Positions 53,469 to 64,000 of a stretch of 64,000 bases of DNA are shown here, one piece after another; position 1 is the stretch's first letter, and the number at the start of each line of letters is the position of its first letter. The notes beneath the pieces were generated by a model. It saw nothing but the letters and a program-made list of their open reading frames with translations. It was not told the DNA's origin and searched no databases. The position numbers were made by a program, and so were the translations under genes. This DNA comes from Schistocerca nitens (lineage: Eukaryota; Arthropoda; Insecta; Orthoptera; Acrididae): the NCBI RefSeq assembly GCF_023898315.1, contig NC_064616.1, positions 542,367,602 to 542,431,601 of the forward strand, given 5' to 3'.

Positions 53469-56400
53469 TGTGTTGTTGTTGTTGTGGTCTTCAGTCCTGA
53501 GACTGGTTTGATGCAGCTCTCCATGCTACTCTATCCTGTGCAAGCTTCTTCATCTCCCAGTACCTATTGCAACCTACATCCTTCTGAATCTGCTTAGTGT
53601 ATTGATCTCTTGGTCTCCCTCTACGATTTTTACCGTCCACGCTGCCCTCCAATGCTAAATTTGTGATCCCTTGATGCCTCAAAACATGACCTACCAACCG
53701 ATCCCTTCTTCTAGTCGAGTTGTGCCACAAACTTCTCTTCTCCCCAATCCTATTCAATACCTCCTCATTAGTTACGTGATCTACCCACCTTATCTTCAGC
53801 ATTCTTCTGTAGCACCACATTTCGAAAGCTTCTATTCTCTTCTTGTCCAAACTGGTTATCGTCCATGTTTCACATCCATACATGGCTACACTCCATACAA
53901 ATACTTTCAGAAACGACTTCCTCACACTTAAATCTATACTCGATGTTAACAAATTTCTCTTCTTCAGAAACGATTTCCTTGCCATTGCCAGTCTACATTT
54001 TATATCCTCTCTACTTCGACCATCATCAGTTATTTTACTCCCTAAATAGCAAAACACCTTTACTACTTTAAGTGTCTCATTTCCTAATCTAATCCCCTCA
54101 GCATCACCCGACTTAATTTGACTACATTCCATTATCCCCGTTTTGCTTTTGTTGATGAATTCTTCTCCATGAATTTTAATACCTACTCCGAATTTTTCTT
54201 TTGTTTCCTTTACTGCTTGCTCAATATACAGATTGAATAACATCGGGGAGGGGCTACAACCCTGTCTCACTCCTTTCCCAACCACTGCTTCCCTTTCATG
54301 CCCCTCGACTCTTATAACTGCCATCTGGTTTCTGTACAAATTGTAAGTAGCCTTTCGCTCCCTGTATTTTACCCCTGCAACCTTCAGAATTTGAAAGAGA
54401 GTATTCCAGTTAACGTTGTCAAAAGCTTTCTCTAAGTCTACAAATGCTAGAAACGTAGGTTTGCCTTTTCTTAATCTTTCTTCTAAGATAAGTCGTAAGG
54501 TTAGTATTGCCTCACGTGTTCCAACACTTCTACGGAATCCAAACTGATCTTCCCCGAGGTCCGCTTCTACCAGTTTTTCCATTCGTCTGTAAAGAATTCA
54601 CGTTAGTATTTTGCAGCTGTGACTTATTAAACTGATAGTTCGGTAATTTTCACATCTGTCAACACCTGCTTTCTTTGGGATTGGAATTATTATATTCTTC
54701 TTGAAGTCTGTGGGTATTTCGCCTGTGTCATACATCTTGCTCACCAGATGGTAGAGTTTTGTCATGACTGGCTCTCCCAAGGCCATCAGTAGTTCTAATG
54801 GAATGTTGTCTACCCCCGGGGCCTTGTTTCGACTCAGGTCGTTCAGGGCTCTGTCTTACTCTTCACGCAGTATCTTATCTCCTATTTCATCTTCATCTAC
54901 ATCCTCTTCCATTTCCATAATACTGTCTTCAAGTACATCGCCCTTGTATAAACCCTCTATATACTCCTTCCACCTTTCTGCCTTCCCTTCTTTGCTTAGA
55001 ACTGGGTTGCCATCTGAGCTCTTGATATTCATACAAGTGGTTCTCTTCTCTCCAAAGGTCTCTTTAATTTTCCTGTAGGCAGTATCTATCTTACCCCTAG
55101 TGAGACAAGCCTCTACATCCTTACATTTGTCCTCTAGCCATCCCTGCTTAGCCATTTTGCACTTCCTGTCGATCTCATTTTTGAGACGTTTGTATTCCTT
55201 TTTGCCTGCTTCATTTACTGCATTTTTATATTTTCTCCTTTCATCAATTAAATTCAATATTTCTTCTGTTACCCAAGGATTTCTATTAGCCCTCGTCTTT
55301 TTACCTACTTGATCGTCTGCTGCCTTCACTACTTCATCCCTCAGAGCTACCCATTCTTCTTCTACTGTATTTCTTTCCCCCATTCCTGTCAATTGTTCCC
55401 TTATGCTCTCCCTGAAACGCTCTACAACCTCTGGTTCTTTCAGTTTATCCAGGTCCCATCTCCTTAAATTCCCACCTTTTTGCAGTTTCTTCAGTTTCAA
55501 TCTGCAGTTCATAACCAATAGATTGTGGTCAGAATCCCCATCTGCCCCTGGAAATGTCTTACAATTTAAAACCTGGTTCCTAAGTCTCTGTCTTACCATT
55601 ATATAATCTATCTGATACCTTTTAGTATCTCCAGGATTCTTCCAGGTATACAACCTTCTTTTATGATTCTTGAACCAAGTGTTAGCTATGATTAACTTAT
55701 GCTCTGTGCAAAATTCTACAAGGCGGCTTCCTCTTTCATTTCTTCCCCCCAATCCATATTCACCTACTATGTTTCCTTCTCTCCCTTTCCCTACTGACGA
55801 ATTCCAGTCACCCATGACTATTAAATTTTCGTCTCCCTTCACTACCTGAATAATTTCTCTTATCTCGTCATACATTTCATCAATTTCTTCATCATCTGCA
55901 GAGCTAGTTGGCATATAAACTTGTACTACTGTAGTAGGCATGGGCTTTGTGTCTATCTTGGCCACAATAATGCGTTCACTATGCTGTTTGTAGTAGCTAA
56001 CCCGAACTCCTATTTTTTTATTCATTATTAAACCTACTCCTGCATTACCCCTATTTGATTTTGTATTTATAACCCTATAGTCACCTGACCAAAAGTCTTG
56101 TTCCTCCTGCCACCGAACTTCACTAATTCCCACTATATCTTACTTTAACCTATCCATTTCCCTTTTTAAATTTTCTAACCTACCTGCCCGGTTAAGGGAT
56201 CTGACATTCCACGCTCCGATCCGTAGAATGCCAGTTTTCTTTCTCCTGATAACGACGTCCTCTTGAGTAGTCCCCGCCCGGAGATCCGAATGGGGGACCA
56301 TTTTACCTCCGGAATATTTTACCCAAGAGGATGCCATCATCATTTAATCATACAGTAAAGCTGCATGTCCTCGGGAAAAATTACGGCTGTAGTTTCCCCT

Positions 56401-56645
56401 TGCTTTCAGCCGTTCGCAGTACCAGCACAGCAAGGCCGTTTTGGTTAATGTTACAAGGCCAGATCAGTCAATCATCCAGACTGTTGCCCCTGCAACTACT
56501 GAAAAGGCTGCTGCCCCTCTTCAGGAACCACATGTTTGTCTGGCCTCTCAACAGATACCCCTCCGTTGTGGTTGCACCTACGGTACGGCCATCTGTATCG
56601 CTGAGGCACGCAAGCCTCCCCACCGACGGCAAGGTCCATGGTACA
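53469..56645 (-). mobile_element. near-complete RTE-like non-LTR retrotransposon
   Basis: A 3.2-kb minus-strand element. A 5' leader of about 300 bp lies right of 56343. One long coding frame (56343 to 53491) follows, and the 3' end is a TTG/GTT trinucleotide run at 53469-53485, a short-repeat tail as in RTE-type elements. The coding region holds an APE endonuclease and a reverse transcriptase. A small fragment of the same family lies at 4680-4935. RTE/BovB affiliation is inferred from single-ORF layout, tail and motif style. Confidence 0.8.
53491..56343 (-). pseudogene. endonuclease-reverse transcriptase, three stops and an active-site deletion
   Basis: One reading frame from 56343 to 53491 is interrupted only by stops at 56140-56142, 54856-54858 and 54598-54600. 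APE endonuclease: GAWNVRSL, GISEVRW (catalytic Glu), VYMPTSSADDE, VMGDWNSSVG, YQIDYIMVRQ and DSDHNLLV (catalytic Asp-His). Linker rich in Lys/Glu. Reverse transcriptase: IPIPKKAG...CENYRTISL, FVDLEKAFDNVNW (catalytic Asp of motif A) and GVRQGCSPSPMLFNLYIE (motif B). The next block jumps from GIKIHGEEF to INKSKTGIMECSQ, so the segment normally carrying FADD is missing in frame at about 54155. The thumb and C-terminal region (VFCYLGSKITDDGR, RMLKIRWVDHVTNEEVL, WRAASNQSQD) are intact. It cannot polymerise. Confidence 0.88.
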
Positions 56646-58260
56646 TGCATTTTTGTATGGTTTGTATTAAACAGTTACACTAGCCCCTCTCCTCACGTTC
56701 GCTCTGTGGAATCGATTCATCAGTATTTGATGTGGTTTACGAAATATATCCAGCGGTAACGTTAGGTGACTCACCCTGTATAATAACCCTTGAGGTTACT
56801 TAAGAAAAATATTTCAAAATTATGGCAGCTGAATCGAGTGGACAGTAAGGAACAATTTCTTTTAAATGGTTTATAAAAAGGCATACTGTTGGGAAAGGTT
56901 AACGTTTGTAAATCCCTTATATGATACTAATCTTTGTTCTGCAAGGTTTTAACTACTATATCTATAAAGAAAGCGACATTACAATCTTTTCTTCTTCGCT
57001 TTTTCTGGCTGTGGCACTATACGGATATAAATGAATTCATTGTACATTTTGTCATTAGCAATTGGACCACTGTATTTTAAACTTTGTTTTATTTTCCAAA
57101 ATGACCTACCTCCCAGGTTTCCTGTTTTAGTTATATAATGCAAGTAATTTCTAACTGGAAGTGACTAGCCTGGTGATGGTACGATCGAACACCATAACCG
57201 TTCTGTCTTTATTTACTTCACTTTTTGAAAGTGGAACCTGCATCTGAATTTGAAGTCTCATTAACTTTATACAATATAGTTTCTTTCACAGCAACATTAA
57301 TTGTTTACAGGGTAATTCGTCTCCAAATGCGTATTTGACCAGTAATGACCATAAAGTTACTTTGGGACAAAATAGTACGTTTTGGAAACTCGTAATGATA
57401 TTGCTACATGTGGAGTTTCGGTTGATCTAATATACATACAGTACATAACAGGTTTCATGTACTCGATCGGAATTATTGCCATCTGAGAGTGACTAGTTCT
57501 TTACTGAAGATGGTGGTCAGTTTAAAATTTGACGTGGTGATATAGACTCTTGCTCCGTAATGACCATTCCAATGGGTGACTAAGCGAATTTCACAGTGTT
57601 CTCTGAACTTTTCCGTATGTTTGCCGAAATTTCGTTATTCATAACTTCAGAAAATCCTTTTCAAAGTCATACATCACAGAAGCCACCTTTCGGTGTTTAG
57701 AACAATGTATTCCTTCGATCGGGTACGCTGTTGACGGAGGTAGTGCGAGTGACTCTATCCTGTTGCAAACTCAAACTTCAGATATTGCTGGAGCTTTTGA
57801 TATTGTATAATGTACCTGGTGACAGCAGGGTCTTCTCAAACAGCGAACCAGTACTGGAAATCTGAAGTACTTTCTTGGATGTTAAATTTCTCACAATCTT
57901 TAACCAGGCCGGATGTGAGGTGGGGTGATGAGGGAGATTACTGATTGCGGTCTCTATTTCAATTCTTGTAGCGGAGTTCGCAGCACGTATTCGGTGCTGC
58001 AGTCTACATCCTTATCTACTGGTGCGTCATCTTAGATTCTATACTTAGGCAACTGATCTACTTTTAATTGCCAGCAACAGGGCAAAAGCTCATTTTCTTT
58101 TTTAAATTTCCCACCAGTTTACGCATAGGACATTTACGACATTTGGGCTATTTTAACAATTCGCTTGAAACTTTCTTCCAAAGATATTAGCTGATTACTT
58201 CTAGTGTTGTACACCCATGACAGTTGTTTGTGAGAAAAATTCTGCGGAGTTGGAGTGAAG
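56646..58260. other. unassigned region
   Basis: 1.6 kb of AT-rich sequence with no recognised gene or repeat, between the RTE-like element and the second Tc1-like copy. Confidence 0.4.
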
Positions 58261-58262
58261 TA

Positions 58263-59683
58263 CACTCCTGGAAATGGAAAAAAGAACACATTGACACCGG
58301 TGTGTCAGACCCACCATACTTGCTCCGGACACTGCGAGAGGGCTGTACAAGCAATGATCACACGCACGGCACAGCGGACACACCAGAACCCGCGGTGTTG
58401 GCCGTCGAATGGCGCTAGCTGCGCAGCATTTGTGCACCGCCGCCGTCAGTGTCAGCCAGTTTGCCGTGGCATACGGAGCTCCATCGCAGTCTTTAACACT
58501 GGTAGCATGCCGCGACAGCGTGGACGTGAACCGTATGTGCAGTTGACGGACTTTGAGCGAGGGCGTATAGTGGGCATGCGGGAGGCCGGGTGGACGTACC
58601 GCCGAATTGCTCAATACGTGGGGCGTGAGGTCTCCACAGTACATCGATGTTGTCGCCAGTGGTCGGCGGAAGGTGCACGTGCCCGTCGACCTGGGACCGG
58701 ACCGCAGCGACGCACGGATGCACGCCAAGACCGTAGGATCCTACGCAGTGCCGTAGGGGACCGCACCGCCACTTCCCAGCAAATTAGGGACACTGTTGCT
58801 CCTGGGGTATCGGCGAGGACCATTAGCAACCGTCTCCATGAAGCTGGGCTACGGTCCCGCACACCGTTAGGCCGTCTTCCGCTCACGCCCCAACATTGTG
58901 CAGCCCGCCTCCAGTGGTGTCGCGACAGGCGTGAATGGAGGGACGAATGGAGACGTGTCGTCTTCAGCGATGAGAGTCGCTTCTGCCTTGGTGCCAATGA
59001 TGGTCGTTTGCGTGTTTGGCGCCGTGAAGGTGAGCGCCACAATCAGGACTGCATACGACCGAGGCACACAGGCCCAACACCCGGCATCATGGTGCGGGGA
59101 GCGATCTCCTACAGTGGCCGTACACCACTGGTGATCGTCGAGGGTACACTGAATAGTGCACGGTACATCCAAACCGTCATCGAACCCATCGTTCTATCAT
59201 TCCTAGACCGGCAAGGGAACTTGCTGTTCCAACAGGACAATGCACGTCCGCACGTATCCCGTGCCACCCAACGTGCTCTATAAGGTGTAAGTCAACTACC
59301 CTTGCCAGCAAGATCTCCGGATCCGTCCCCATTGAGCATGTTTGGGACTGGATGAAGCGTCGTCTCACGCGGTCGGCACGTCCAGCACGAACGCTGGTCC
59401 AACTGAGGCGCCAGGTGGAAATGGCATGGCAAGCCGTTCCACAGGACTACATCCAGCATCTCTACGATCGTCTCCATGGGAGAATAGCAGCCTGCATTGC
59501 TGCGAAAGGTGGATATACACTGTACTAGTGCCGACATTGTGCATGCTCTGTTGCCTGTGTCTATGTGCCTGTGGTTCTGTCAGTGTGATCATGTGATGTA
59601 TCTGACCCCAGGAATGTGTCAATAAAGTTTCCCCTTCCTGGGACAATGAATTCGCGGTGTTCTTATTTCAATTTCCAGGAGTG
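58263..59683 (+). mobile_element. full-length Tc1-like DNA transposon, copy 2
   Basis: A 1,421-bp sister of 13222-14643 with the same terminal inverted repeats and TA flanks (58261-58262 and 59684-59685). Flanking sequence differs from copy 1, so it is an independent insertion, not part of a larger duplication. Confidence 0.95.
58507..59528 (+). pseudogene. Tc1-like transposase, stop plus frameshift (copy 2)
   Basis: Starts MPRQRGREPYVQLTDFERGR like copy 1 and keeps D155 (VVFSDESRF) and D244 (FQQDNARPH). The TAA at codon 259 (59281-59283) and TTG (Leu) at codon 266 are the same as in copy 1. It additionally has MVRG for MVWG in the core and a 1-bp deletion in the GATCCGTCCCCATT stretch (about 59326), which shifts the frame before the third catalytic Glu. 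About a dozen residues differ from copy 1 across the first 258 codons. Confidence 0.93.
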
Positions 59684-59685
59684 TA

Positions 59686-60561
59686 TGTTTTGTTCTTATG
59701 TTGAGGAAATTAATAATGCATTTTCTTTCATCGAAGCCCGAATGAGAGTAACTATTATCCAAAACTCTGACTGCAAGATGCGTTTCTTTTAATTCTTCGA
59801 TTTATCTGGACTTAGGAATCATTTTGGGTAAAGCACAGTCGAATATGGGAAGTACCTGTTTCTGGTCAAACTAGAGAACCAACGAACCCATAGAAATTGC
59901 ACAAATTTCCGGTAAGGATTTTATGCATTTATAACGTCTACGTGGAAACTCGTTATTTCAACCATCATCAACACAGCCGAAAGGCGCAGCGTCGCCTGGA
60001 CTACTCTGTTGTTGTTGTTTTTCCTTTTTTCTTTTAGTCTGATGCTTGCCATACATATCTTGTGCATTGTATTTTGTAGAAAGAATTTTCTTCTATTTAT
60101 TTTATGTGTTAGCTATATACGGTAGTGTTTGTCCTATTTTATTTCTAGTTTGGAAGAAACTTTCTACCTCTGTGATTCTCATAGTTTCTCGCTATTTTAT
60201 ATGACAGTTGGCAATTAAATGATGTAATATGTATGTTTGGTTTTGAAAATTTCCTCCTTCAGTTTTAACAGCTTCCTCGATCTGCCTTACTACAGAAGTA
60301 AATTGTTACGCTGTTAAAAGTTTCTTGCTTGCAATTCATTTGCACAGTTCACTGTTCTACAATACTATTTTAGTGTGGAAATGCATCCACCGATAAAGCA
60401 GTCTAAAAGCTCTGCAAAGCGTTAACCTTAGAGCTACAAATTACTGTGGCTTTACATCACATGATTTGTTGTTAGCTTTGTGTCTTTTGTTCCCTAAGAC
60501 TGCTAAATGGTAATATTGCTGACGAATGGTAAATAATATTCACTATTTATTTCAGGATTAT
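59686..60561. other. unassigned spacer
   Basis: No recognised feature. Confidence 0.4.
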
Positions 60562-60712
60562 TCCGTTTCGTAAACTGACATACGGCCAGGAGAGCGGTCT
60601 GCTGACCACATGCCCCCCATGCCCGCATCAAGTGACGCCTATTGATGAGGATGACACGGCGGTCGGTTAGTACCGTTGGGCCTTCATAACTGTTCTGGAA
60701 GAGTTTAGATTA
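60562..60712 (+). repeat. 5'-truncated 5S-derived SINE
   Basis: Only the 3' body of the 5S-derived SINE: CGTAAACTGACATACGGCC, GGTCTGCTGACCACATGCCC, GACACGGCGGTCGG. It aligns with 27200-27350. The 5S-like head is absent. Confidence 0.8.
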
Positions 60713-61232
60713 CTTTTGTTAGTATTTATTACGTCTTTGGTTTCCTGAAGGCAATGTTGCTGAACTATAAGGCCAAACTGTCAATCGATCATTGCTTAAG
60801 CCATTCGAAAGGTGTTATAATCAGTATGCATCACAATGAAGTGACTCGTTACGAAGGGTTGAGAATTTATACCTATGGTCATGAATGCTATACGTGTAAA
60901 CGTAGATATGTGTTGAAGCAAATTTTTATTGACTGAGTGTGGGACAATTGGGACCAACCGAAATGGAAAATTTACCTAGACATTTTGAATTTTTTAGATT
61001 CAATATGCTCAATGATAACTATAACTTAAAATAAATTCAGCTGAGTTCGTATGTACTTGATTAACAGTTCTTTGGACTTCACTTCGTGAGTCACGATCGC
61101 AGTAGCGGGGAAGTACGTGATAAACTTTGGAACGAGGAATACTGCCCTCCACTACAGAGTTGTGACACATCGCCAGTGAGTCAGCTGCCGACCATTCAGC
61201 AGTGAATGCAGAGAGTAAAGCTTATTCGGTTG
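60713..61232. other. spacer upstream of the candidate first exon
   Basis: No gene recognised. A 60-codon open frame at 60754-60936 has no motif. If 61285 is a true start, the promoter lies in the right part of this stretch. No clear TATA box was found. Confidence 0.35.
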
Positions 61233-61238
61233 TCAGTT
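61233..61238 (+). promoter_or_regulatory. candidate arthropod initiator TCAGTT
   Basis: TCAGTT matches the insect initiator consensus (TCAKTY) and lies 47 bp before the ATG at 61285, a plausible 5' UTR length. The motif is short, so chance occurrence is likely enough to keep confidence low. Confidence 0.3.
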
Positions 61239-61284
61239 GCCCTGCAGTGCGTACGTAATCGCAGCGAAGGAGTTCTCAGCTAAA

Positions 61285-61327
61285 ATGAAAGCCTTCAATT
61301 GGATCGTCGCCTTTCTTCTTGTCAACA
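61285..61327 (+). CDS. candidate first coding exon of a secreted-protein gene (partial)
   Basis: ATG with an AAA context (CTAAAATGA) opens MKAFNWIVAFLLVN, a short charged start followed by a hydrophobic run, the pattern of a signal peptide. After one further base the sequence is GTAAGTC, a near-consensus 5' splice donor (ACA/GTAAGT), giving a phase-1 intron. Short first exons ending inside or just after the signal peptide are common in insect secreted proteins. The following intron would contain a SINE (61375-61520) and a Tc1-like remnant, and the next exon was not found before the window ends. I do not recognise the protein. It may instead be a chance ORF. Confidence 0.45.
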
Positions 61328-61374
61328 GTAAGTCTCTTTACAACATTACAACTTTAACTTTTTATTCCGGTTTG

Positions 61375-61520
61375 TGTGCGGCTGGTCCCGGCGGAGGTTC
61401 GATTCCTCTCTCGGCCATGGGTGTGTGTGTTGTCCTTAGGATAACAGTGTGTAAGTTTAGGGACTGATGACCTTAGCAGTTAAGTCCTATAAGATTTCAC
61501 AAACAATTGAACATTTGAAC
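61375..61520 (+). repeat. SINE, third subfamily
   Basis: Begins GTGCGGCTGGTCCCGGCGG with a B box GGTTCGATTCC, continues CATGGGTGTGTGTGTTGTCC and GACTGATGACCTTAGCAGTT, and ends ATTGAACATTTGAAC. It is related to the main SINE family in body and tail but has a different, shorter head. Flanks ATTCCGGTTTG (61364-61374) and ATTCCCGTTTG (61521-61531) form an 11-bp duplication with one mismatch. Confidence 0.88.
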
Positions 61521-61531
61521 ATTCCCGTTTG

Positions 61532-62469
61532 ATGATGTATGTTATAAAGTGTTTGAATTCTGATACGGATACTGGTCCTCGCTCAATTGGCTAAAGCTGA
61601 GATTCTTCAATTAGCGGGGCTCGAACAGATTTCCTTCCACATTAATATCTACAGTAGTAGTCTCACACAGATAACTTTGACATCGATGGTATGTTAAATT
61701 GCGTAACTTATTCGTAGCTTGCAGATATGATGAGGAATTTGAATTCATTGCCAACCAAATCACCGGAGCATGTCTCTCACTAGATTAATACTGTAAGAAA
61801 CGATAGTAACTTGTAACCAGGTACATGAGTGCTTTAACTAGAACAACTGTTTACGTACCAACCGTCTCTTTGTGTACACTTGTCTTTCTGGATTCATAAA
61901 TGAAATACATTACGAGGTATCCTTTTAATCTGGTTACATTGTGTGCCACTAGATGTTTCGTTTTTTCCATCCCTGTTGGGTTAATGTACTGGCCATCATA
62001 TTTAGTTGTTGATATTAAATTTGAGACAACAGCTATTCAGTAACGGTGTGTCAGTATAGTCCAGTTTTCATTTCACTGTTGTCATACATTCGATATATTC
62101 ACGAGACACATAACTTTATCATTCTGCGATGCGATCATTTCCGGAAATTAAGTTCAGAATTTACTTCCTAATCTACAACGAAATAATTATATGGGGCACA
62201 AAGTCGGATTGGGCATGGCTGCGGAAAGGAACATTGTGAGGACTTTTCAAAGAAACTATCCTAGTAGTTGTCTGTAACATTTTGCAAATACCATTGGAAC
62301 CAGAAAAATGCATGCGCGGATGGGTATCTGATTTCAACTTCTCCTCAATACGTTTTCACTGGCAGTCGTTTGAATTTGTCTCGTATGTACGATAAGGTAG
62401 TTCCAGGACACGCATGCGAATCTGCCAGGCCTTGCTCTAGAGGGAAGTAGAAATACACAGCCTGACACA
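61532..62469. other. unassigned spacer (possible intron)
   Basis: Near 61575-61635 an A-box-like GCTCAATTGGCTAAAGC and a weak B-box-like GGGCTCGAAC hint at another tRNA-like relic. Otherwise nothing is recognised. If the exon at 61285 is real this is intronic. Confidence 0.3.
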
Positions 62470-63900
62470 AAACAAAGGTAATCGAACAGAAGAGGAGGAG
62501 CAAAGGTAATTAATCTTAATGAGTTGAGAGGGTATTTTACTTCAGCGATGTCAAAATTGAGTCAAATTTTGAAAACTTGGCAGTATGAGGCCACATATCG
62601 GTAAGATGCTGCACCGTCCCTGGCCTGGATGCGTACACTAATTCGGCTGAGACGAGTTCCATCATCTTCTGAGGCAAGATGACCCTCAACTGTTGTAACT
62701 GGTACTTGATATCGTGGCCGGCCGAAGTGGCCGTGCGGTTAAAGGCGCTGCAGTCTGGAACCGCAAGACCGCTACGGTCGCAGGTTCGAATCCTGCCTCG
62801 GGCATGGATGTTTGTGATGTCCTTAGGATAGTTAGGTTTAACTAGTTCTAAGTTCTAGGGGACTAATAACCTCAGCAGTTGAGTCCCATAGTGCTCAGAG
62901 CCATTTGAACCATTTTTTGAACTTGATATCGTGGATTTTGGCTCTGAGACGGAGTTGACATATAAGCTGAGTCCCCAAATGTTCCATCGCAGACTGACAT
63001 AAGGATCTTATTGGCTGCTGGACTACCTCCACATCTTTCAAACTGTTCATAGAGATAAGTGGCAAGTGTAGGCGAGTGTTGGAAAAATGGCACCACGATA
63101 CCGTGTCATGAGCGGTAACACATTAGAACGCAGGATGCACGTGTCGTACCGTTGCGCCTTCAGAGTTCGTCCAGTCGCTACAATTCTAACAGCCGTGACA
63201 TAAACTGTACCTGATGGCTCCCCCACACCATGACGCCAGAAATAACACCTCTGTGCCTTTCAAAAACACTGAAAGATTTAGGTCACCTTCATATTCAAGA
63301 TCGACATCCGGGGTAATGCACAGCATGATTCGTCGCTGAATACAGCGAGATGACATTCATCAGCTCTTCATGCTTCCTGGCTAAGGCAACACTTGAAAAG
63401 CAGCTGTATGTGTTGTGGTGTTTACAACAGCTCACGCATTAGACAGTAACTCCCTTGTCCAGTTGCAGCTAGTTTACGTGTAATGGTCCGGTATGCAACA
63501 GAATGATGCAGGGAGTACATTACTTGCTCTCGGATGGTAGGCACAGATGTGAAGGTGTTCGATGTGCTTGACGTGCAGCGCGGTGTTCTTTCATTGTACT
63601 GGTCAGACGTCGTCAACCACAAACATGAAAAGTATGCGTGCCATCCCTTTACCATGCAGTCCAACATTTAGCCACTGCCACATCCGAAAACCCCACAAAT
63701 TTGGATGTGGCATGTCGGTCAAATGAGGGCTCAACATGTGACCACTTTTAAACTCGGTCATGTGCTGATAATGCCACATCAATGGCTACGCGGCACCTCC
63801 GTGTGCTTCACAGTGATCATTCAACGTCTGAGGCTGTTAATGCCCTTGTATACCCTACCGATACAAGTGCTACACATGTTTACATGGTGAAATCTCGACT
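62470..63900 (-). mobile_element. Tc1-like transposon remnant, split by a SINE
   Basis: Minus-strand element. The frame at 63422-63667 gives TSDQYNERTPRCTSSTSNTF, VPTIREQVMYSLHHSVAYRT and ITRKLAATGQG, the helix-turn-helix region of a Tc1-type transposase. Further left the sequence is stop-ridden, but VISGVMVWG-like (near 63230) and MEHLGTQL-like (near 62980, from the usual IEHLWD) stretches keep the domain order. The DNA matches a family I know from insects across most of this span. Ends are approximate, and the SINE at 62717-62920 interrupts it. Confidence 0.65.
62717..62920 (+). repeat. tRNA-derived SINE inside the Tc1-like remnant
   Basis: Full-length copy (GCCGGCCGAAGTGGCCGTGC to CCATTTTTTGA) flanked by a perfect 13-bp duplication ACTTGATATCGTG at 62704-62716 and 62921-62933. 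Confidence 0.95.
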
Positions 63901-64000
63901 AAATTACGATCATTCTTACGAGTAACAGTCCCGAAAAGAAGGGAACTCCTTTATCTGACGATAATATTCGCTATTGCCGGTAATCCTGTTGGCTGTCACT

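Noticed and set aside
56331-56759. 142-codon plus-strand open frame
   Set aside because: It is antisense to the 5' leader of the minus-strand RTE-like element and has no domain or start context.
1-64000. An undescribed multi-gene defence or biosynthetic system
   Set aside because: No operon-like or clustered set of intact genes exists here. Apart from one candidate exon, all recognisable coding sequence belongs to transposable elements, most of it disrupted.

Overview
The window looks like non-coding, repeat-dense DNA from a large arthropod nuclear genome, most likely an orthopteran such as a locust (Schistocerca or a relative). That assignment rests on recognising the interspersed repeats: a tRNA-derived SINE that begins GGCCGGCCG and carries CATGGATGTGTGTGATGTCC, a 5S-rRNA-derived SINE, and several insect Tc1/mariner families. 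No database search was run. There are no bacterial features, no intact long host gene, and almost every long open frame is part of, or a shadow of, a transposable element (TE).

Layout. 0.3-4.9 kb: a Tc1-like tail, a decayed LINE with endonuclease and reverse transcriptase (FADD box visible), a SINE and an RTE-like fragment. 4.9-9.8 kb: mostly unannotatable sequence with one SINE. 9.8-12.9 kb: a decayed minus-strand retrotransposon gag, interrupted by a SINE that itself contains a second SINE. 13.2-14.6 kb: a full-length Tc1-like element, with a sister copy at 58.3-59.7 kb. 15.7-18.6 kb: a LINE 3' end and a mariner-like element with DD41D spacing and long terminal inverted repeats. 18.9-21.65 kb and 31.9-33.3 kb: two diverged copies of one long repeat, the first split by a 1,191-bp solo-LTR-like insertion. 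21.65-24.6 kb: a hAT remnant, followed by a mariner tail, a gag-protease remnant, SINEs and a 5S-derived SINE. 30.5-34.7 kb: another mariner remnant, the second long-repeat copy, a duplicated CCAAT/CRE module, a pogo-like start and a LINE 3' end. 36.6-38.6 kb: a TIR-bounded element coding for a retroviral-type integrase (Ginger-like). 38.8-39.7 kb: an internally deleted piggyBac. 40.3-44.2 kb: two mariner-like remnants flanking a Penelope GIY-YIG endonuclease split by a SINE. 45.5-47.6 kb: an LTR retrotransposon with a near-perfect tRNA-Pro primer site and a protease fragment. 47.6-53.3 kb: a LINE tail and three Tc1-like remnants. 53.5-56.6 kb: a nearly complete RTE-like retrotransposon. 62.5-63.9 kb: another Tc1-like remnant split by a SINE.

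The only good candidate for a host gene is a short first coding exon at 61,285-61,327: ATG, a signal-peptide-like start and a consensus GT splice donor. The rest of that gene would lie downstream, probably beyond the window.

The elements do not form a pathway. They form a layered insertion record that can be ordered by target-site duplications and nesting. Several elements also show specific losses of catalytic residues (shared stop codon, D-to-N change, deletion of the RT active site) that suggest how they were silenced or mobilised in trans.
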